From NCBI RefSeq assembly GCF_000368045.1, contig NZ_KB849236.1, forward strand, positions 550,487-614,486: a DNA stretch of 64,000 nt, written 5' to 3'. The stretch is from Acinetobacter johnsonii CIP 64.6. Its GTDB lineage: Bacteria; Pseudomonadota; Gammaproteobacteria; Pseudomonadales; Moraxellaceae. The position numbers and the translations under genes are program-made. The notes below the pieces were generated by a model, which saw only the letters and a list, made by a program, of their open reading frames with translations, had not been told where the DNA came from and did no database searches. Below, piece by piece: positions 15,722 to 24,584 of the stretch (the stretch's first letter is position 1; every line of letters starts with the position of its first letter).

Positions 15722-17479
15722 ATGAATTTTAATTTTGAAATTGATACCACTTGGTGCTTAGATCAACTGTTTAAAGATGGGCGAATTACTGAAAAAGAAA
15801 AAAATCTAGTACACACCTCGCACCGTCAACGCGATCAATTGAAGTGGCATCCATTACAGTGGATTGCTCATTTTAATCTGGTGGATCAGTCGCATCCACA
15901 GTCGAGACTGACATTAAATCGGCTCTGTCAGTGGTTAGCCGAAAAGACCCAATTACCGTTTTATGTGATTGATCCACTCAAAGCTGATGTGCAAGCTTTG
16001 ACTTCGGTGATGTCTCAAGAATTCTCCTTCCGCAATAAAATCTTGGCAGTTGAAGTTCAGGCCAATCAAGTGTTGATTGCAACAGATCAGCCGTATATGA
16101 AAGATTGGATCGCAAATTTGGAGCAGAATGTTGCACCAAAAAAAATCCAGCGTGTATTACTCAGCCCTGAACAATTACAGCGGTATATGGTCGAGTATTA
16201 TCAGGTGAGTCGCGCCGTTAGTAATTCACAGAAGTCTGGGAGTTACGAGCGTGATAATAAAGGCGTTGAAGCACTTCTACAGTTGGGCGATAGTCAAAAC
16301 CCTGATGCGAATGACCAACACATTGTTAAATTAGTCGACTGGGTTTTACAGTTTGCTTTTGAGCAAGGTGCCAGTGATATTCACTTAGAACCACGTAAAG
16401 ACAACGGCAAAGTTCGTTTCCGTATTGATGGGGTGCTGCATACGATTTATAACATGCCTGCCAATACTTTAACCGCGGTGATTTCACGGATTAAAATTTT
16501 AGGTCGAATGAACGTGGCGGAAAAACGTAAACCACAAGATGGGCGTTTAAAAACACGGACACCGAAAGGACAAGAAACAGAACTACGTCTTTCGACTTTA
16601 CCGACTGCTTTTGGTGAAAAGTTGGTGATGCGTATTTTTGACCCTGAAGTTTTAGTACGTAGCTTTCAGCAGTTGGGTTTTGAAGGGCATTTACTCAGTG
16701 ATTGGCAAGCGCTGACTTCGCATAGTCACGGCATTATTTTGGTGACAGGGCCAACGGGTTCAGGTAAAACCACCACGCTTTATTCTTCTTTGAAACAATT
16801 GGCTACCGAACAGGTGAACGTCTGTACCATTGAAGACCCAATTGAGATGTTAGAGCCGAGTTTTAACCAAATGCAGGTGAATACAGGCATTGATCTTGGG
16901 TTTGCTGATGGTGTTCGCGCACTGATGCGTCAAGACCCTGACATTATTATGGTCGGTGAGATTCGTGATCATGATACGGCCAATATGGCGATTCAGGCCG
17001 CACTTACAGGGCATTTAGTGCTGTCAACTCTGCACACCAATGATGCACCTTCCAGTCTAACGCGTTTGCATGATCTAGGCGTACAGCCGTTCTTAACCGC
17101 GGCAACCATTTTAGGGGTATTGGCACAGCGTCTCGTACGTCGTCTGTGTCCACACTGTAAAGTTGAAAAGCAAATCAATAGCCAAGAATGGGAGCATTTG
17201 ACTTTTGATTACATTATGGAGATGCCTGAAAAAGTCTTTACCGCAGTTGGATGTGAAGAGTGCCGTCAAACGGGCTACAAAGGACGAGTCGGTATTTATG
17301 AGTTTATGCCTGTGAGTTTAGAGGCCAAGCAACTCATTGGTGCCAATGGTGACTTGACTGCATTGCGTCAACAAGCCAAAAAAGAAGGTATTGAGCCTTT
17401 AAGAATTGCAGGAGCACGTAAAGTTTTAGAAGGTGTCACGACACTAGAAGAAGTGTTACGTGTTGTCCCACTTAACTAA
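15722..17479 (+). CDS. GspE/PulE-family secretion ATPase
   Basis: This 585-aa cytosolic hexameric ATPase powers a type II secretion or type IV pilus-like machine. An N-terminal GspE/MshEN-type domain (about residues 1-160) precedes the ATPase core, with Walker A GPTGSGKTTTLYS, the Asp box TIEDPIEM, Walker B DPDIIMVGEIRD and the His box STLHTND. A zinc-binding tetracysteine CPHC...CEEC comes before GRVGIYEF. No other secretion gene is adjacent, in line with the scattered type II genes of Acinetobacter. PilB is the alternative; the lone locus and the GspE-like motifs favour gspE. Confidence 0.88.
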   Translation: MNFNFEIDTTWCLDQLFKDGRITEKEKNLVHTSHRQRDQLKWHPLQWIAHFNLVDQSHPQSRLTLNRLCQWLAEKTQLPFYVIDPLKADVQALTSVMSQEFSFRNKILAVEVQANQVLIATDQPYMKDWIANLEQNVAPKKIQRVLLSPEQLQRYMVEYYQVSRAVSNSQKSGSYERDNKGVEALLQLGDSQNPDANDQHIVKLVDWVLQFAFEQGASDIHLEPRKDNGKVRFRIDGVLHTIYNMPANTLTAVISRIKILGRMNVAEKRKPQDGRLKTRTPKGQETELRLSTLPTAFGEKLVMRIFDPEVLVRSFQQLGFEGHLLSDWQALTSHSHGIILVTGPTGSGKTTTLYSSLKQLATEQVNVCTIEDPIEMLEPSFNQMQVNTGIDLGFADGVRALMRQDPDIIMVGEIRDHDTANMAIQAALTGHLVLSTLHTNDAPSSLTRLHDLGVQPFLTAATILGVLAQRLVRRLCPHCKVEKQINSQEWEHLTFDYIMEMPEKVFTAVGCEECRQTGYKGRVGIYEFMPVSLEAKQLIGANGDLTALRQQAKKEGIEPLRIAGARKVLEGVTTLEEVLRVVPLN

Positions 17480-17580
17480 GCGTTTAATGCGTTACTTGAA
17501 GCTTTCTTAAGATTCAGCTCATCTAGTTTTGGTTTAATGACTTCATCAAATAGATGAACAATTAAATAGAGGTACTGGAT

Positions 17581-17943
17581 ATGAATATGATGATGAAAGC
17601 ATTATTGGTTGCTGGTGTTATTGGTTCAACGACTGTCGCTGTAGCAAACACCGCAGTGAACCAAGCGGCAGTTGCTGCTTCAACACCAACCACGGTTAAG
17701 CATGCGTTAACATTAAAAGATGACAGCCACGTCCAGTTAAAAGGCTATGTGGTCAAAGCCATTGGGGATGAGAAGTATGAATTCCGTGACCAAACTGGTT
17801 CAATTACTGTCGACATTGATGATGAATTATGGGGTGGCAAAGCAATTTCGGCTAAAACACCTGTAACCATTATCGGTGAAGTAGATATTGACTACAAACC
17901 AGCAAAACGCGTTGAAATTGACGTAGATCAAGTGAAATTCTAA
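17581..17943 (+). CDS. YgiW/YdeI family OB-fold periplasmic protein
   Basis: This 120-aa protein has a cleavable signal peptide (LLVAGVIGSTTVAVANT) and a BOF (bacterial OB-fold) domain with the family positions HVQLKGYVVKAIGDEKYEF and ITVDIDDELWGG. E. coli YgiW is a stress-induced periplasmic protein encoded directly before qseBC. The same order is found here, with the response regulator 145 bases downstream, although two terminator-like hairpins lie between. It probably helps in envelope stress and is likely controlled by the neighbouring two-component system. Confidence 0.88.
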   Translation: MNMMMKALLVAGVIGSTTVAVANTAVNQAAVAASTPTTVKHALTLKDDSHVQLKGYVVKAIGDEKYEFRDQTGSITVDIDDELWGGKAISAKTPVTIIGEVDIDYKPAKRVEIDVDQVKF

Positions 17944-17986
17944 ACACACTTGCCCAAGCTCAATTCAATTTTGATTGGGCTTTCTT

Positions 17987-18030
17987 AAAAAACCACATGG
18001 CTAAGATTTGATCTTAGCCCTGTGGTTTTT
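17987..18030 (+). terminator. Terminator after the ygiW-like gene
   Basis: A long stem built from AAAAACCACA and TGTGGTTTTT encloses an inner stem CTAAGAT/ATCTTAG, followed by T. A weaker hairpin (GCCCAA/TTGGGC, 17952-17980) precedes it. It separates ygiW from the two-component pair. Confidence 0.88.
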
Positions 18031-18087
18031 GTATTTTGAGCCATTTCACGGCATGATCTAAACAATAGTGATTAGGCAGGTTAAGCA

Positions 18088-18750
18088 GTGCGGATATTAT
18101 TGGCAGAAGATGATGCCTCTCAAGCTGAGAGTATTAAAACTTGGCTTGAAATGGATGGCTACAGTGTCGATTGGGTGGAACGGGGCGACCATGCCATTTT
18201 AGCCATTGAACAGCATCAGTATGACTGTGTGCTTTTAGATCGTGGTTTGCCGCATGCCACAGGCGATGACATTTTGCTGAAAGTCCGTGGCAAGAACCTC
18301 TCGACTCCTGTGATTTTTCTCACAGCGCGTGACAGTATTCGAGATCGAGTCGAAGGTCTAGACTTGGGCGCCAATGATTATTTGGTCAAACCTTTTAGTC
18401 TAGAGGAATTATCTGCTCGAATTCGCTTACAACTTCGACAGCAACAGCATAGCAGCTCGCAGGTATTGAGTTATGCCAATATCCAACTCGACCCACAAGC
18501 CAAAAGTGTGACTCAAAATGGTCAAGCTGTTAATTTAACTGCCAAAGAGTTTCAAATTTTGCATAAATTGATGCTCAAGCCCGAATATGTTGTTACGCGG
18601 GAACAACTTGAGGAAAGTCTTTATGCATGGGGCGATGAAATCGAAAGTAATGCGATTGAGGTCTTTATTTATCAATTACGAAAAAAACTCGGTAGTCATT
18701 GTATTAAAACCATACGTGGTTTGGGCTACAGAATGAATCAGGACACATAA
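18088..18750 (+). CDS. OmpR-family response regulator, QseB/PmrA type
   Basis: This 220-aa regulator has a receiver domain with acidic pair Asp8-Asp9, phospho-acceptor Asp51 in CVLLDRGLP and Lys in DYLVKPFSLEE. A winged-helix DNA-binding domain (EVFIYQLRKKLG, IRGLGYRMN) follows. The start is GTG, as MRILLAEDD is the expected N-terminus. The stop overlaps the start of the sensor kinase by one base, so the two are translationally coupled. The nearby ygiW-like gene points to qseB rather than the pmrA that accompanies eptA. The name qseB is likely but not certain. Confidence 0.9.
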   Translation: MRILLAEDDASQAESIKTWLEMDGYSVDWVERGDHAILAIEQHQYDCVLLDRGLPHATGDDILLKVRGKNLSTPVIFLTARDSIRDRVEGLDLGANDYLVKPFSLEELSARIRLQLRQQQHSSSQVLSYANIQLDPQAKSVTQNGQAVNLTAKEFQILHKLMLKPEYVVTREQLEESLYAWGDEIESNAIEVFIYQLRKKLGSHCIKTIRGLGYRMNQDT

Positions 18751-20087
18751 TGGCTCAGCCAATTTCACTGCAGCGTCAGCTTGTTAAAAGTTCGCTCCTC
18801 AGTTCGATACTGGCGGGGCTTTTGGCATTGCTGATGTTTATTGGGGTGTCGGTTTATCAGACCATGACTATGCAAGATGAAATCATGGATGAAATGGCCG
18901 ATATGTTGCTGGCAGATGATTTAACGGTCAGCAATGGTCAAGCCTTGGCAGAGCTTAGTGATGAGTTTGATATTCGCTATCGACTCGATAATGCGCAGCA
19001 ACTTTTGACTGCATCCGAAGATGTACCTGAAAAAATAACTGTGGATCATTTGAGTTTGGTTTCCGATGAACCTTATGGTTTTTATTGGTCAGAGCAGAAA
19101 CTGTGGCGTATTTATACTGCACAGGATAATCACGGTTTACAGGTTCAAGTGACCCAGTCGATGTCCGAACGTTTCAATGCATTTTGGCAAAGCATCCTAG
19201 TTTTCAGCGGTGTGTTGTTTTTAGTCTGGTGTGTACAGTGGTTGTTGATGCATTTTGCTATTCGACGTAAATTTCGGGTTATACACCAAGTTTCAGAGCA
19301 GATTTCAAATAAATCAGTCAATGATTTAGCACCTATTTCTATGCCAGAACCTGAGCTGATTGAGTTGCAACCGATGTTGTCTCAGCTGAATGCCTTATTG
19401 GCGCGTTTAGACCAAGCTTTAGTGGCAGAGCAGCGCTTTACCGCGGATGCTTCACATGAGCTACGTTCTCCATTGTCTGCGATACAAATGCGACTTCAGG
19501 TGCTCAAGCGCAAGTTTCCTGAACTTGAAAGTGAGTTCAAACCGATCCAACAAGATGTTAGTCGTGGGGTGCAGGTGTTGGATAATCTGTTGTTGCTGGC
19601 ACGTCTTGACCCTGAGCAAAAGGAAAGCTTGGCGAAGACTAAGTTTGACTTCAGTCTGCTAATGCATGACGTGATTAAAGCTTTACAGCCGTTTGCGGAC
19701 TCAAAACAGATTAAAATTAACGTGGTGCTTGCAGAGCAAGCCTGTGTCTTGGCGAATGAGCAGCTATTATTTAGCGCACTTCGCAATTTACTCGACAATG
19801 CCATTCGCTATAGCTCCGAGCAGGAACAAGTCTTTGTTAAGCTCACGATTGAAAAACAGCAGCTCAGACTGAGTATTGAAAATAGTGGACATGGGGTCGA
19901 TTCTGCAGTTATCCAGCGCTTGGGTGAACGCTTCTATCGGGCTTTAGGTACAAAAACACAAGGTTCAGGCTTGGGTTTATCGATTTGTCAGAAGATTGTC
20001 GATTTACACGCAGGGCAGTTGTTATTTAGTTCATCCGACTTAGGCGGTTTAAAAGTGGAGCTGCTGTTAAATAGGGTTGAGCCTTAG
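18750..20087 (+). CDS. Sensor histidine kinase, QseC type
   Basis: This 445-aa inner-membrane kinase partners the regulator upstream. One membrane segment is at about residues 14-34 and another at 152-172, with a periplasmic sensor domain of about 115 residues between them. The phospho-accepting His (about residue 235) is in ADASHELRSPLSA, and the ATP-binding part has LRNLLDNAIRYSS and GSGLGLSICQKIV. All catalytic motifs are intact. In E. coli the QseC ligand is a signal such as epinephrine or AI-3; that should not be assumed here. Confidence 0.9.
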   Translation: MAQPISLQRQLVKSSLLSSILAGLLALLMFIGVSVYQTMTMQDEIMDEMADMLLADDLTVSNGQALAELSDEFDIRYRLDNAQQLLTASEDVPEKITVDHLSLVSDEPYGFYWSEQKLWRIYTAQDNHGLQVQVTQSMSERFNAFWQSILVFSGVLFLVWCVQWLLMHFAIRRKFRVIHQVSEQISNKSVNDLAPISMPEPELIELQPMLSQLNALLARLDQALVAEQRFTADASHELRSPLSAIQMRLQVLKRKFPELESEFKPIQQDVSRGVQVLDNLLLLARLDPEQKESLAKTKFDFSLLMHDVIKALQPFADSKQIKINVVLAEQACVLANEQLLFSALRNLLDNAIRYSSEQEQVFVKLTIEKQQLRLSIENSGHGVDSAVIQRLGERFYRALGTKTQGSGLGLSICQKIVDLHAGQLLFSSSDLGGLKVELLLNRVEP

Positions 20088-20144
20088 ATGTGCAGATTGT
20101 GATCTGTGATAAAAAAAGCATAAATGATCAAACTTAAAGACATT

Positions 20145-20173
20145 AAAAAGCAGTACGCGCTGACATACTGCTT
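20145..20173 (-). terminator. Terminator downstream of hemP
   Basis: The stem AAGCAGTA/TACTGCTT (20148-20155, 20166-20173) is followed on the minus strand by TTTTTAA. It lies 37 bases after the hemP stop and also faces the end of the kinase gene. Confidence 0.75.
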
Positions 20174-20209
20174 GTTTCCACGATTATTGTTATTGGGTTT
20201 TTATAGTTC

Positions 20210-20377
20210 TTATTTGGTAAGAATGAGTCGATTATTGCGAGTGAGTCGTAGACGATACTCTTCTCCAGCATGCATAATGCGAATTTCACGGCCTAGGGCA
20301 AATAAGTTGTTTGAGTGTAGCATTGGTAGTGAATGGGCTGTTTCGTTACGAGTAAATAAGCTAAATGGTGCGTTCAT
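20210..20377 (-). CDS. hemP: Hemin uptake protein HemP
   Basis: This 55-aa protein (MNAPFSLFTRNETAHSLPML...) carries the HemP signature LFALGREIRIMHAGEEYRLR and ends TRNNRLILTK. HemP proteins are small, Fur-regulated and tied to heme uptake; in Burkholderia and relatives HemP acts as an activator for heme receptor genes. A longer open frame on the plus strand over the same bases (20124-20456) is a shadow. A near-perfect Fur box lies about 35 bases upstream of the start codon. No heme receptor gene is adjacent, so its targets lie elsewhere. Confidence 0.92.
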   Translation of the reverse strand: MNAPFSLFTRNETAHSLPMLHSNNLFALGREIRIMHAGEEYRLRLTRNNRLILTK

Positions 20378-20408
20378 TCTGGCGACTCCGTGGTGTATGT
20401 TGAACGAT

Positions 20409-20427
20409 TTAAATGATAATCATTATC
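20409..20427 (-). promoter_or_regulatory. Fur box upstream of hemP
   Basis: AATGATAATCATTATC at 20412-20427 matches the last 16 positions of the 19-bp Fur consensus exactly. It sits upstream of the divergent start of hemP (minus strand) and so should repress it when iron is plentiful. The next plus-strand gene begins 100 bases away and could also be affected. Confidence 0.88.
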
Positions 20428-20527
20428 GAATGAGGCTGTCAACATTTTCTCGCTGAAAATATAAAAAACTTCAATATCGTTACATGCAATCACTCAATAC
20501 ACTACACATCTGAAATGGAATCTGATT

Positions 20528-21427
20528 ATGTCAAAACCTTTGGTTCAAGTTGCTATAGCCATCCTTTTACATCAAGGCAAAGTGTTGGTGGGCTGGCGCC
20601 AGGCGGAACAGCATCAGGGCAATAAGCACGAATTTCCTGGGGGGAAGGTGGAAGCAGGTGAAACGCCTGAGCAAGCTTGTCGCCGTGAAGTGTTAGAAGA
20701 GGTTGGAATTGATATACAAGATTGGCATGCTTTTGACTGTATTCAGTTTGAATATGACGATGTGATTGTCAATTTGCATTTATTTCATGCTGTGGTATCA
20801 AATCATCTATTGGCAGACATTCACTCACCATGGGCGTGGTTCAAGCGTGCCGAATTACAAGACCTTAACTTTCCAAAAGCTAATCAGGCCATTTTGAAGC
20901 GACTTTATGCTGCACCCGTGATTAAAATTTCAGATCAAATCGATGTGTTGAAGGATTTGCCTGAACAACAAGTGCTGTATTGGCGAGTGCCTGCCAGTCC
21001 TGACCATATTTTAAAAATTGCAGAACTGAGTGTAGAACAATTGGCACGAGTGATTGTAAATATAGAATTATGGAAAGGTTTAAATTCACTACAACAGCAG
21101 GCAGTTGCGGCCATACACCTGAAACAATCTCAACTGATGCAATTGAGTAAAGGAGAGCTGAATGTTGGGCAGCGTTATATAGCGGCCTGTCATGACCGTC
21201 GCAGTGCCGAACATGCACAAGAAATTGGCTGTGATGCTCTTTTACTCAGCCCTGTACTTGAAACGCTCAGCCATCCAAATAGTGAAACTTTGGGTTGGGA
21301 ACAGTTGAGCTTGATTGCAGAAGAGATTCATATCCCGATTTTTGCTCTGGGCGGCTTACAGTTAGCCGATTTAGCCAAAGCACAAAGTTATGGCGCTTAT
21401 GGTATAGCAGGGCAGCGCTCCATCTAA
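20528..21427 (+). CDS. Nudix hydrolase fused to a TenI/ThiE-like domain
   Basis: This 299-aa protein has two parts. The N-terminal MutT-type Nudix domain has a perfect box with GGKVEAGETPEQACRREVLE followed by EVGI; MutT removes oxidised dGTP from the nucleotide pool. The C-terminal half, from about residue 160, resembles thiamine-phosphate synthase/TenI, with ACHDRRSAEHAQ, HPNSETLGW and IPIFALGGL. The fusion is known in gammaproteobacteria such as Pseudomonas. The TenI part lacks much of the usual ThiE active site, so its activity is uncertain. It stands alone, convergent with lpoP. Confidence 0.88.
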   Translation: MSKPLVQVAIAILLHQGKVLVGWRQAEQHQGNKHEFPGGKVEAGETPEQACRREVLEEVGIDIQDWHAFDCIQFEYDDVIVNLHLFHAVVSNHLLADIHSPWAWFKRAELQDLNFPKANQAILKRLYAAPVIKISDQIDVLKDLPEQQVLYWRVPASPDHILKIAELSVEQLARVIVNIELWKGLNSLQQQAVAAIHLKQSQLMQLSKGELNVGQRYIAACHDRRSAEHAQEIGCDALLLSPVLETLSHPNSETLGWEQLSLIAEEIHIPIFALGGLQLADLAKAQSYGAYGIAGQRSI

Positions 21428-21439
21428 CGGAGCGTGCTT

Positions 21440-21991
21440 TTAAGACAGACTTTTGATGGCTGTTTGGGCTTGTTGAATGGTTTTCTGATTCTTCTGCATT
21501 TGACCTGCTTTTAAGATAATGCTCCAAAGCTGCTTTTTCATGGCGTTGCTTTGGGCATAACTCAAGCCGCGACGTGCAAGCGATTCCGCATTTGCAGGTT
21601 GTTTTTGTTGATTGGCAATTAAAGCCAAATACAAAAAGGTCTCACTCGACTGTGGCGCTAAACGCTGTGCTTGCATGGCGTAGCTTTGTGCTTGACTCCA
21701 CTGGCCTTGGCGATAGGCCGTTTGTGTTTTTTGCATCAGACTTTTAAAAGCAGGAAGCTGTCGCCCATCATCAAACTGTTGTTTGCTTTTCTGTTCAGGA
21801 ATCACAATCTTCTGACGTTGAATTTCTTCGCGGTCATAAGGGTGAATTGTGACCCCTGAGGGTGTTTTCTGTTCTTTAGCCGCCTGTGTCGGCTTTTCAG
21901 GTATCTTTTTTTCAGATGGCTGTGGGAGGCTTTGACAGCCTGCCACAGTCACGATGGTTGCTAAGATACTTAAACGTTTAAACCACATCAA
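21440..21991 (-). CDS. lpoP: TPR outer-membrane lipoprotein, PBP1B activator LpoP
   Basis: This 183-aa lipoprotein has lipobox VAGC with the lipidated Cys at residue 19, a Pro/Lys/Gln-rich linker and a C-terminal TPR region (QGQWSQAQSYAMQAQRLAPQ, NQQKQPANAESLARRGLSYA). Its start is 19 bases after the stop of the penicillin-binding protein gene, so the two form an operon. In Pseudomonas aeruginosa and Acinetobacter, LpoP, a TPR lipoprotein encoded next to ponB, is the established activator of PBP1B. The name rests on domain layout and this context. Confidence 0.8.
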   Translation of the reverse strand: MMWFKRLSILATIVTVAGCQSLPQPSEKKIPEKPTQAAKEQKTPSGVTIHPYDREEIQRQKIVIPEQKSKQQFDDGRQLPAFKSLMQKTQTAYRQGQWSQAQSYAMQAQRLAPQSSETFLYLALIANQQKQPANAESLARRGLSYAQSNAMKKQLWSIILKAGQMQKNQKTIQQAQTAIKSLS

Positions 21992-22009
21992 AATTTAAAT
22001 CCGTCCTAT

Positions 22010-24406
22010 TTATTCAGGTTGATAGCTACCACTCGAAATGACTTGCGTCTCATCTTCTAAGTTACGCTGCATATTCGATTCACTTTCACGAATATAGTTG
22101 TCTATGCTGTCGCCTTGTTCAGGTGTAGCTTGGTAACCATCTGTTTCAGGATTGTAAGTGGGTTCAACTTGATAATGCGGTAAGCCACATGCGGTTGCTT
22201 TGCGTGGTACGGTATTTCGCAAGAGGGGAATATACATTGCGCCCTCACAACCTTGAGCAGCAAGATAACCCGTGCCACGATCAATCCAATGCCATTGCAC
22301 ATCATCAGGTTGGCGTAAGTTGACTGGTTTTTGACGTAGCTGGCTCATCACATTGGTCCACACTGGCAATGCGCCTGAAGAACCTGTTAAGCCAGTTTGT
22401 TTGTTGTCATCTAAACCTAGCCAAACCACAGAAACGTAACTGCCCGAGTAACCTGCAAACCATGAGTCTCGGGTATCATTGGTGGTTCCAGATTTGCCTG
22501 CAAGCTTAAGCGAGTTCGGTAGAGTGTTATACGCTGAACGACCTGTACCTGAAGTCATCACTTGTTGTAGACCATAATTCAGGACATAGGCAGAAGCAGG
22601 GTCAATGGTTTGTTGGACATTTAAACCGTAACGGGTCAGCAAGCGACCATTTTGATCGACAACAGTACGAATGGATTTAGTCGGATACTTAAAACCGCCT
22701 GTGGCAAAGTTGCCATAAATGCTGAGCATTTCCATCGGAGACATGTCTACTGCACCCAAGAAAATGGATGGATAGGTTGGAATATTACTGGTCACACCAA
22801 AACGTTTTAGGTGATTGCTAAATGTTGATAAACCAAACTCTTGACCAAGGCGAACAGCTGATAAGTTATATGAATTAGACAGTGCTTGTACCATTGGCAC
22901 AACGCCATGTTCACCACCACTATAGTTCTTAGGTGTCCATGCTTTACCATTGGCTTGAATACTTATGCTACTGTCTTCAATTGGGCTGGCCCAGTTGTAA
23001 CGTCCCGATTGAATCGCACTGAGGTAAATCACAGGTTTAAGTAGTGAACCGACTTGACGTTTGGCATCGAGTGCACGGTTAAAACCCGTAAAGTCTTGGG
23101 TTGAACCAACAGCTGCGACCAATTCACCATTTTCAGGATGAGCAACCAACACCGCACCTTGTAGCTCTTTTAGACGGCTTGAGCCACGGCTTAAGCGACC
23201 AACAGTCGATTTAAACGCATCTTGAATTTTGGTTTGGGCAATCGGATCGAGCGTTGTAAAGATGCGTAGACCTTGGTTGGTCAAATCACCTTCTTGGTAT
23301 TCGGTACGTAACTGACGACGTACAATGTCTAAGAAATCTGGGAAACGTGAAGGGCCGAGAGTCGGTTTGGCAATCACATTTAAAGGGCGAGCTGTTTCAG
23401 TTTCATATTGTTCTTGGGTCAGATAGCCCATGACCAACATGTTGTTTAAAACAATATTACGGCGCTTTTTCGCAGCTTCTGGGTTACGCCAAGGGTTATA
23501 TAAGGTTGGACCTTGTACCAAACCCACCAAATAAGCTTGTTGCGCAATATTTAGCTCACGCAAAGGCATGCCGAAGTAAAACTGTGAAGCCAAACCATAA
23601 CCATTAATAGAATAGTTGCCGTTTTGCCCGAGGTTCACTTCATTGAGATAGGCTTCTAAAATTTCATCTTTGTCATAGTGAAACTCAACCAATAATGCCA
23701 TAAATGCTTCATTGACTTTACGCTTAATGGTTTTTTCAGGGGTGAGGTAGAAGTTTTTCACCAACTGTTGGGTCAGTGTTGAACCACCTTGACGTTTTCC
23801 ACCCGTTACATTACTCACAATCGCACGTGCCGTACCACGAATTGAAACGCCGTGGTGACTATAGAAATTACGATCTTCTGTTGCAATTAAAGCCTCAATT
23901 AAAGGCTTAGGGACTTTGTCGAGTTTAATCAGGACACGGTCTTCATTATGCTGCGGATAAATCCCGCCAATCAGCATCGGCTCTAAACGTGCAATCCCTG
24001 TAGATGAGGGTTTAGTTGCACTGACTTCAGCCACTTGCTCATTGGCAAAGGTGACTTTAAGCACTTGTTCAGGCTCGACACTATCACCGAAGTCAAAGCC
24101 ACGGGTATGTACATATAGCTCATTGCCAGAACTGACAAAGTTCCCTGATTTGGTATAGTTTTCCGAGGACTTATAGCCCAAAAGTTTTAACTCTTGAGTG
24201 AAGTCAGCCTGATTGACAGGGGCATTGGTATACACTTCGAGTGGGCGTGCGAATACCTTCGCAGGAATGTCCCAGCGCTTGCCTTCAAACTTGTCACGTA
24301 CAACGGAGTCGAGTCTTATTAAATAAATACTAAACACCAAGAATGCTGCAATGACTAAGATGCAGAAGATCAGTGCAATTAAACCTATGCCACGTTCTGA
24401 CTTCAT
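22010..24406 (-). CDS. mrcB: Penicillin-binding protein 1B
   Basis: This 798-aa bifunctional peptidoglycan synthase has a membrane anchor at about residues 8-30 and a UB2H-like region (about 60-130). The GT51 glycosyltransferase has catalytic Glu177 in TEDRNFYSHHG and the QGGSTLTQQLVKN signature. The transpeptidase has the nucleophile Ser in SLLKP (about 453), SYN and KSGTT. All three active-site motifs are intact. It polymerises and crosslinks the cell wall at the periplasmic face of the inner membrane. It is co-transcribed with the activator lpoP downstream. The alternative name is ponB. Confidence 0.96.
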   Translation of the reverse strand: MKSERGIGLIALIFCILVIAAFLVFSIYLIRLDSVVRDKFEGKRWDIPAKVFARPLEVYTNAPVNQADFTQELKLLGYKSSENYTKSGNFVSSGNELYVHTRGFDFGDSVEPEQVLKVTFANEQVAEVSATKPSSTGIARLEPMLIGGIYPQHNEDRVLIKLDKVPKPLIEALIATEDRNFYSHHGVSIRGTARAIVSNVTGGKRQGGSTLTQQLVKNFYLTPEKTIKRKVNEAFMALLVEFHYDKDEILEAYLNEVNLGQNGNYSINGYGLASQFYFGMPLRELNIAQQAYLVGLVQGPTLYNPWRNPEAAKKRRNIVLNNMLVMGYLTQEQYETETARPLNVIAKPTLGPSRFPDFLDIVRRQLRTEYQEGDLTNQGLRIFTTLDPIAQTKIQDAFKSTVGRLSRGSSRLKELQGAVLVAHPENGELVAAVGSTQDFTGFNRALDAKRQVGSLLKPVIYLSAIQSGRYNWASPIEDSSISIQANGKAWTPKNYSGGEHGVVPMVQALSNSYNLSAVRLGQEFGLSTFSNHLKRFGVTSNIPTYPSIFLGAVDMSPMEMLSIYGNFATGGFKYPTKSIRTVVDQNGRLLTRYGLNVQQTIDPASAYVLNYGLQQVMTSGTGRSAYNTLPNSLKLAGKSGTTNDTRDSWFAGYSGSYVSVVWLGLDDNKQTGLTGSSGALPVWTNVMSQLRQKPVNLRQPDDVQWHWIDRGTGYLAAQGCEGAMYIPLLRNTVPRKATACGLPHYQVEPTYNPETDGYQATPEQGDSIDNYIRESESNMQRNLEDETQVISSGSYQPE

Positions 24407-24584
24407 AAATACGAATAAGATCCTGAGAAATTGTGCTAATCATGCGAAGCTTTTCGCTAATTTGCAATAATTAAACTGTGAACAAACTGAAATATAGACA
24501 ATTCCGCGTGTAGCAGCAGTCACTTTAGTTTTTGAATCAATTTAAATAAATAATGTTATGATAGGCGGGAATCGTAGCGGAGCG

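Noticed and set aside
20124..20456. 110-aa plus-strand frame after the sensor kinase
   Set aside because: It has a random, Arg-rich composition and covers hemP on the opposite strand, which has a clear signature.
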